Source: CAYUCJ01 sp049282265 (lineage in GTDB: Bacteria; Desulfobacterota; DSM-4660; Desulfatiglandales; Desulfatiglandaceae). From it: a stretch of 9,357 nt of DNA. The DNA lies in contig JBAPTR010000163.1 in assembly GCA_049282265.1 (NCBI GenBank), forward strand, positions 1-9,357. The letters are read 5' to 3'. Of the stretch, positions 6,649 to 9,357 are shown one piece after another (position 1 is the first letter of the stretch; each line of letters starts with the position of its first letter). Below the pieces are notes generated by a model. That model made no database searches. It was not told the origin of the DNA and saw only the letters and a list, made by a program, of their open reading frames with translations. The position numbers and the translations under genes were made by a program.

Positions 6649-9021
6649 TTAAAGATGGTCCCTGCAATATCCTTCGTTCAGGAACACATTTTGGGTCTCA
6701 ATTAGCAGTTTCCCACCTTCCGGCATGGCGTCCCTTGCATTCACTCCCAGGTTCATCATGACCTGTTCCAACTGGGCTGGATCGGCATGGATTGTTTTAA
6801 GAGCTTCTTCCAGGTGGAGTTCTATATCGATCATCTTGGGGATCGTTCTCTTCAGGAGCTTTTCTACCTGCTGCACTTCCTGGTTGAGGCCCACGGGCCT
6901 CGGCTTACTTTCCACCTTGCGGCTGAATGCAAGGAGCTGCTGAGTAAGCTCGCTTGCCCTGTGAGTGGCATTTTCTATCTGCCGAAGACTGGAGATATCC
7001 GGATCACTTTCATCCCTTGGCATAATAAGGATTTGCGTATAGCCGAGAATCGCCTGGAGCAGGTTGTTGAAATCGTGTGCAATACCTCCTGCAACCGTGC
7101 CGACGGCCTCCATTTTCTGGGCCTGGAGCATCTGCCTTTGCAGTTTCTTCAGTTCCCTTTCGGCCAGAATCCGTTCGGTCACATCACGGGCTATACCGCT
7201 GACATAGGGTTCTCCTTCTTCCGGCTTTATGAGATTGCTACGATACTCGAGGTAAATCATCCGTCCGTCTCTTGTAAAATAGCTCGCGATGCCCTCATAG
7301 TGACCTTGTTTCTTAATCCCTTCCAGGTACTCGGCATCAAACAGAGCTCTGAGTCCCGGCTTCATGAAATCCGCTGCCTTATGGCCTGCAAACTCATCAA
7401 GTTCGTAGCCGAATATACTGGCAAGGGCCCTGTTTGCATCGGTGAAACGGCCTTCCAGGTCCTGGGTATAGATAAGGTCCGACACGGAATTGAAGAGGTC
7501 CCTGTAACGTTTTTCCGACCGGCGAAGCTCTCCTTGAGTCCTTTTAAATTCAGTGACATCTCTTACGATTGTAACCAAGCAATCTTCTTCCCCGTATTTG
7601 AAAATTTTCCCCGACAGCAGGGTATCGAGGACACGTCCGTCCTTCATCCGAAATTGCACTTCGAATCCGTCGACCATGCCTTTGTCTTGAAGATTGGCTC
7701 GGAGTCTCTCTCTATCGGCCGGGTTGGTATACAGGCCCAGTTGAAAAGGCGTCTTCCCAATGACCTCTTCTTTTGAATATCCTGCATAACTGCAAAAGGC
7801 ATTGTTCACATAAAGATAACAGTCATCCTCGATCCTCAATATGGAAATCGCATTCGGGGCGCTGTCAAAGGTGATCCCGAATTTTTCCTCACTTACACGC
7901 AGGCCTTCTTCAGCACGCTTCTTTTCATCAATGTTTCTGGCGATGCCGTGTACGGCAATCACTTCGCCCTTGTTGTTGACAATCGGGCGGTTAACAAACG
8001 AATACCACTCAAACCTGCCATCCTTTTTCCTGGCACGCATCTCGAAGTTGAAGGTTTCGCCTCGCCGTCCTTTTTCGTAGGCTTCGGATGCGATAGCTAA
8101 GTCATCCGGATGAAACAAGAAGCCGAAATGACAGCCAATGATTTCTTCTTCCTTGTAGCCGCCATCGTTCAGGAATGCCTCATTGACCTCGATGAATTTG
8201 CCTTCCATATCGACTGTGAAAATCGCATCAACCGCATGCTTGAAAAGATCGCGGTACTTTTTCTCACTTTCTCTTAAATCTTGCAACAGGCGACGTTCCG
8301 CGTTTCTCTGCCCGGTGACATCGCGAAAGACCAAAACAACGCCAATGATTCGCCCATCCTTATCGCGGACAGGCGCGCCGCTGTCTGCCAGCATCTTTTC
8401 AGCACCGTCCCTGGATATCAATACTGTATGGTTCGCAAGACCTACTATGTCTCCGGTTTCAAGAACCTGCTCCACGGGGTTGGCACAGAGTTCCCGCGTC
8501 TTTTCGTTGATGATGTGGAAGACCTCAGTCAAACGCCTGCCGATTGCCTCCTCTTCCTTCCAGCCGGTCACCTCTTCTGCAGCCCTGTTCATCAACGTTA
8601 TGGTCCCGCTCTTGTCCGTGGAGATTACGCCGTCCCCGATGGAGCCAAGGGTAACATCAAGCCGCTCCTTTATCGCGCTGACTGCGGCCTCTTTTTCCTT
8701 GCGCTCTGTTATGTCAACAAAATGTCCCAGGGCAGCCTGCCGGCCCTCGTACTGGAGAGAAGTGACTGTTTCCAGAATCCACCTCGTGTCACCGTTTTTG
8801 CTTATGGCCCTGAATTCGTAAGGAGAGAGGCGATTTTTCTTCAACATGGAAACCGACGCATCCCTCACCATCTCTCTGTCTCCCGGATGGACGAGATCCA
8901 TGGCATTCCTGCCCAAGAGTTCCGCTTCAGGATAGCCTGTAATCCTTTGAAATTCGGGACTGGCCAGTATAAATTTTCCCTCCTGCACGATATAGATACC
9001 TATCGGAGAAGACTCGATCAA
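6649..9021 (-). CDS. Multi-PAS sensor histidine kinase, truncated in the ATPase domain
   Basis: A 790-residue cytoplasmic sensor with no membrane segment or signal peptide. Five PAS domains are visible at about 1-106, 120-238, 256-368, 380-494 and 506-618, most closed by the PAC-type DVTE/DITE ending and joined by short helical linkers (ESEKKYRDLF type). The dimerisation domain has AVGTVAGGIAHDFNN with phospho-acceptor His649. The N-box NARDAMPEGG (from Asn761) begins the ATPase domain, but the protein ends at GYCRDHL, about 25 residues later. The G1 (DxGxG), F and G2 boxes are absent from the DNA, so autophosphorylation should be impossible. The first codon is TTG. No ATG or GTG exists between it and the upstream in-frame stop at 9090-9088, although upstream codons (PDEFPRK) still look like PAS sequence, so the true start is uncertain. 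The signal sensed is unknown. No heme- or flavin-specific motif is evident. Confidence 0.85.
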   Translation of the reverse strand: MIESSPIGIYIVQEGKFILASPEFQRITGYPEAELLGRNAMDLVHPGDREMVRDASVSMLKKNRLSPYEFRAISKNGDTRWILETVTSLQYEGRQAALGHFVDITERKEKEAAVSAIKERLDVTLGSIGDGVISTDKSGTITLMNRAAEEVTGWKEEEAIGRRLTEVFHIINEKTRELCANPVEQVLETGDIVGLANHTVLISRDGAEKMLADSGAPVRDKDGRIIGVVLVFRDVTGQRNAERRLLQDLRESEKKYRDLFKHAVDAIFTVDMEGKFIEVNEAFLNDGGYKEEEIIGCHFGFLFHPDDLAIASEAYEKGRRGETFNFEMRARKKDGRFEWYSFVNRPIVNNKGEVIAVHGIARNIDEKKRAEEGLRVSEEKFGITFDSAPNAISILRIEDDCYLYVNNAFCSYAGYSKEEVIGKTPFQLGLYTNPADRERLRANLQDKGMVDGFEVQFRMKDGRVLDTLLSGKIFKYGEEDCLVTIVRDVTEFKRTQGELRRSEKRYRDLFNSVSDLIYTQDLEGRFTDANRALASIFGYELDEFAGHKAADFMKPGLRALFDAEYLEGIKKQGHYEGIASYFTRDGRMIYLEYRSNLIKPEEGEPYVSGIARDVTERILAERELKKLQRQMLQAQKMEAVGTVAGGIAHDFNNLLQAILGYTQILIMPRDESDPDISSLRQIENATHRASELTQQLLAFSRKVESKPRPVGLNQEVQQVEKLLKRTIPKMIDIELHLEEALKTIHADPAQLEQVMMNLGVNARDAMPEGGKLLIETQNVFLNEGYCRDHL

Positions 9022-9079
9022 TTTTCTCGGAAACTCGTCGGGGTTGATAACGCCAAAGGGCAGTCCTTTCAGATCAGGT

Positions 9080-9108
9080 CCTATAACTCAAATGAGGTAC
9101 AATGTCAA
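9080..9108 (-). promoter_or_regulatory. Sigma70-type promoter of the kinase gene
   Basis: Reading the minus strand, TTGACA (9108-9103) is followed after exactly 17 bases by TATAGG (9085-9080). Transcription would start near 9073, about 50 bases before the TTG codon at 9021. This supports the view that the kinase gene begins here and that no further PAS domain is missing upstream. An AAAGGA at 9069-9064 has no start codon at proper spacing. Confidence 0.6.
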
Positions 9109-9219
9109 AGATGCTGGTTATGCCAATATCCGCGATTGGTTTTGCGGGTGGTTGGGGACGTGGTTGACAAATTACGCTTGAGAGATTCAGGCTCAGGATT
9201 TTCGAATTGAACAAAGATT
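9109..9219. other. Intergenic region between the kinase promoter and repeat copy B
   Basis: I see no gene, RNA or clear structure here. The stretch separates the kinase promoter from the dispersed repeat at the window edge. Confidence 0.5.
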
Positions 9220-9357
9220 GATGACTTCGAAAAAAGCTGGTTTATGCCGCGAGCGGCAGCCTATGAGCAACGAAGTGGAGGAGAACCTGACACTCTTTTC
9301 CAGACCCTTTCTAAACACTTGGGAGGGAATGGACGCCGATTTGGGGTTTAGCGTAAA
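9220..9357 (-). repeat. Inverted dispersed repeat, copy B (cut by window end)
   Basis: This is the inverted partner of 634-771, with about 129 of 138 bases identical and no gaps. It starts with GATGACTT (9220-9227), the same terminal motif as the foldback element, and keeps the GC-rich stem with a changed loop base (TC instead of TT when read as copy A). The sequence is still matching when the window ends, so the rest of a second foldback element probably lies beyond. No transposase is seen beside it. Confidence 0.85.

Larger units (their letters stand above)
6198..9021 (-). pseudogene. Ancestral hybrid kinase (PAS5-HisKA-HATPase-REC) broken by an internal deletion
   Basis: The kinase fragment (to 6649) and the receiver fragment (from 6611) read as one hybrid kinase from which most of the ATPase domain was lost. 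The kinase frame reaches GYCRDH at 6672-6655, while the other frame encodes GTIFKIYFP at 6662-6636, the domain's last strand. The two frames overlap on the shared bases GGGACCATC (6662-6654). About 75-80 residues normally separate these segments. From family knowledge, the loss is therefore around 230-250 bp. If the two parts once shared a frame, its length is 2 modulo 3. The direct joining of the two flanks rules out a simple one-base sequencing slip, although an assembly collapse is possible. Conserved residues elsewhere suggest a recent event. Confidence 0.75.

Noticed and set aside
6787..7776. Plus-strand open frame of 329 codons
   Set aside because: It is antisense to the PAS and HisKA part of the kinase. 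No domain is recognisable, and the minus-strand reading explains the sequence.
8281..9210. Plus-strand open frame of 309 codons
   Set aside because: It is antisense to the first PAS domains and the kinase promoter. No recognisable domain is present.

Overview
The window reads as a chromosomal segment of a Gram-negative anaerobe, most likely a member of the Desulfobacterota (the former Deltaproteobacteria). This placement is an inference. It rests on moderate-to-high G+C coding DNA, a multi-PAS hybrid histidine kinase with a GGIAHDFNN H-box, a DUF523-DUF1722 protein, and a MarR-controlled pair of ABC half-exporters. No rRNA, tRNA, CRISPR array or transposase gene was seen.

Layout. Positions 1-996 carry no convincing gene. 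They hold an AT-rich stretch, a long hairpin at 390-419, a foldback repeat element at about 480-771, AT-rich palindromes at 773-820, and a strong promoter with two identical-consensus operators at 936-991. Three plus-strand genes follow as a tightly overlapped operon: a MarR-family regulator (997-1500) and the two subunits of a heterodimeric ABC exporter (1497-3266 and 3259-5100). After a 50-base convergent gap, the minus strand carries, in order of transcription, a five-PAS sensor kinase (9021-6649), a receiver domain (6611-6198) and a DUF523-DUF1722 protein related to thiouracil/thiouridine desulfurases (6098-5151). The right edge (9220-9357) is an inverted copy of the right arm of the foldback element, so inverted repeats bracket about 8.4 kb holding all six genes.

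How the parts work together. The exporter has the asymmetric ATP sites of BmrCD/LmrCD/TM287-288-type heterodimers: subunit 1 lacks the catalytic Glu and the switch His but has a normal LSGGQ, while subunit 2 has the normal Glu and His but LSEGQ. The regulator probably represses its own operon through the two TTAG-N4-CTAA sites, which lie between the -10 element and the start codon. The kinase and receiver appear to be fragments of one hybrid kinase. The DNA coding for the ATP-binding core (G1, F and G2 boxes) is missing, and the very end of that domain survives out of frame just ahead of the receiver. This locus is therefore probably a decaying sensor gene.

The window does not clearly show an undescribed system. 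The items most worth a second look are the kinase deletion, the paired operators, the inverted repeats and the missing third cluster cysteine in the desulfurase-like protein.
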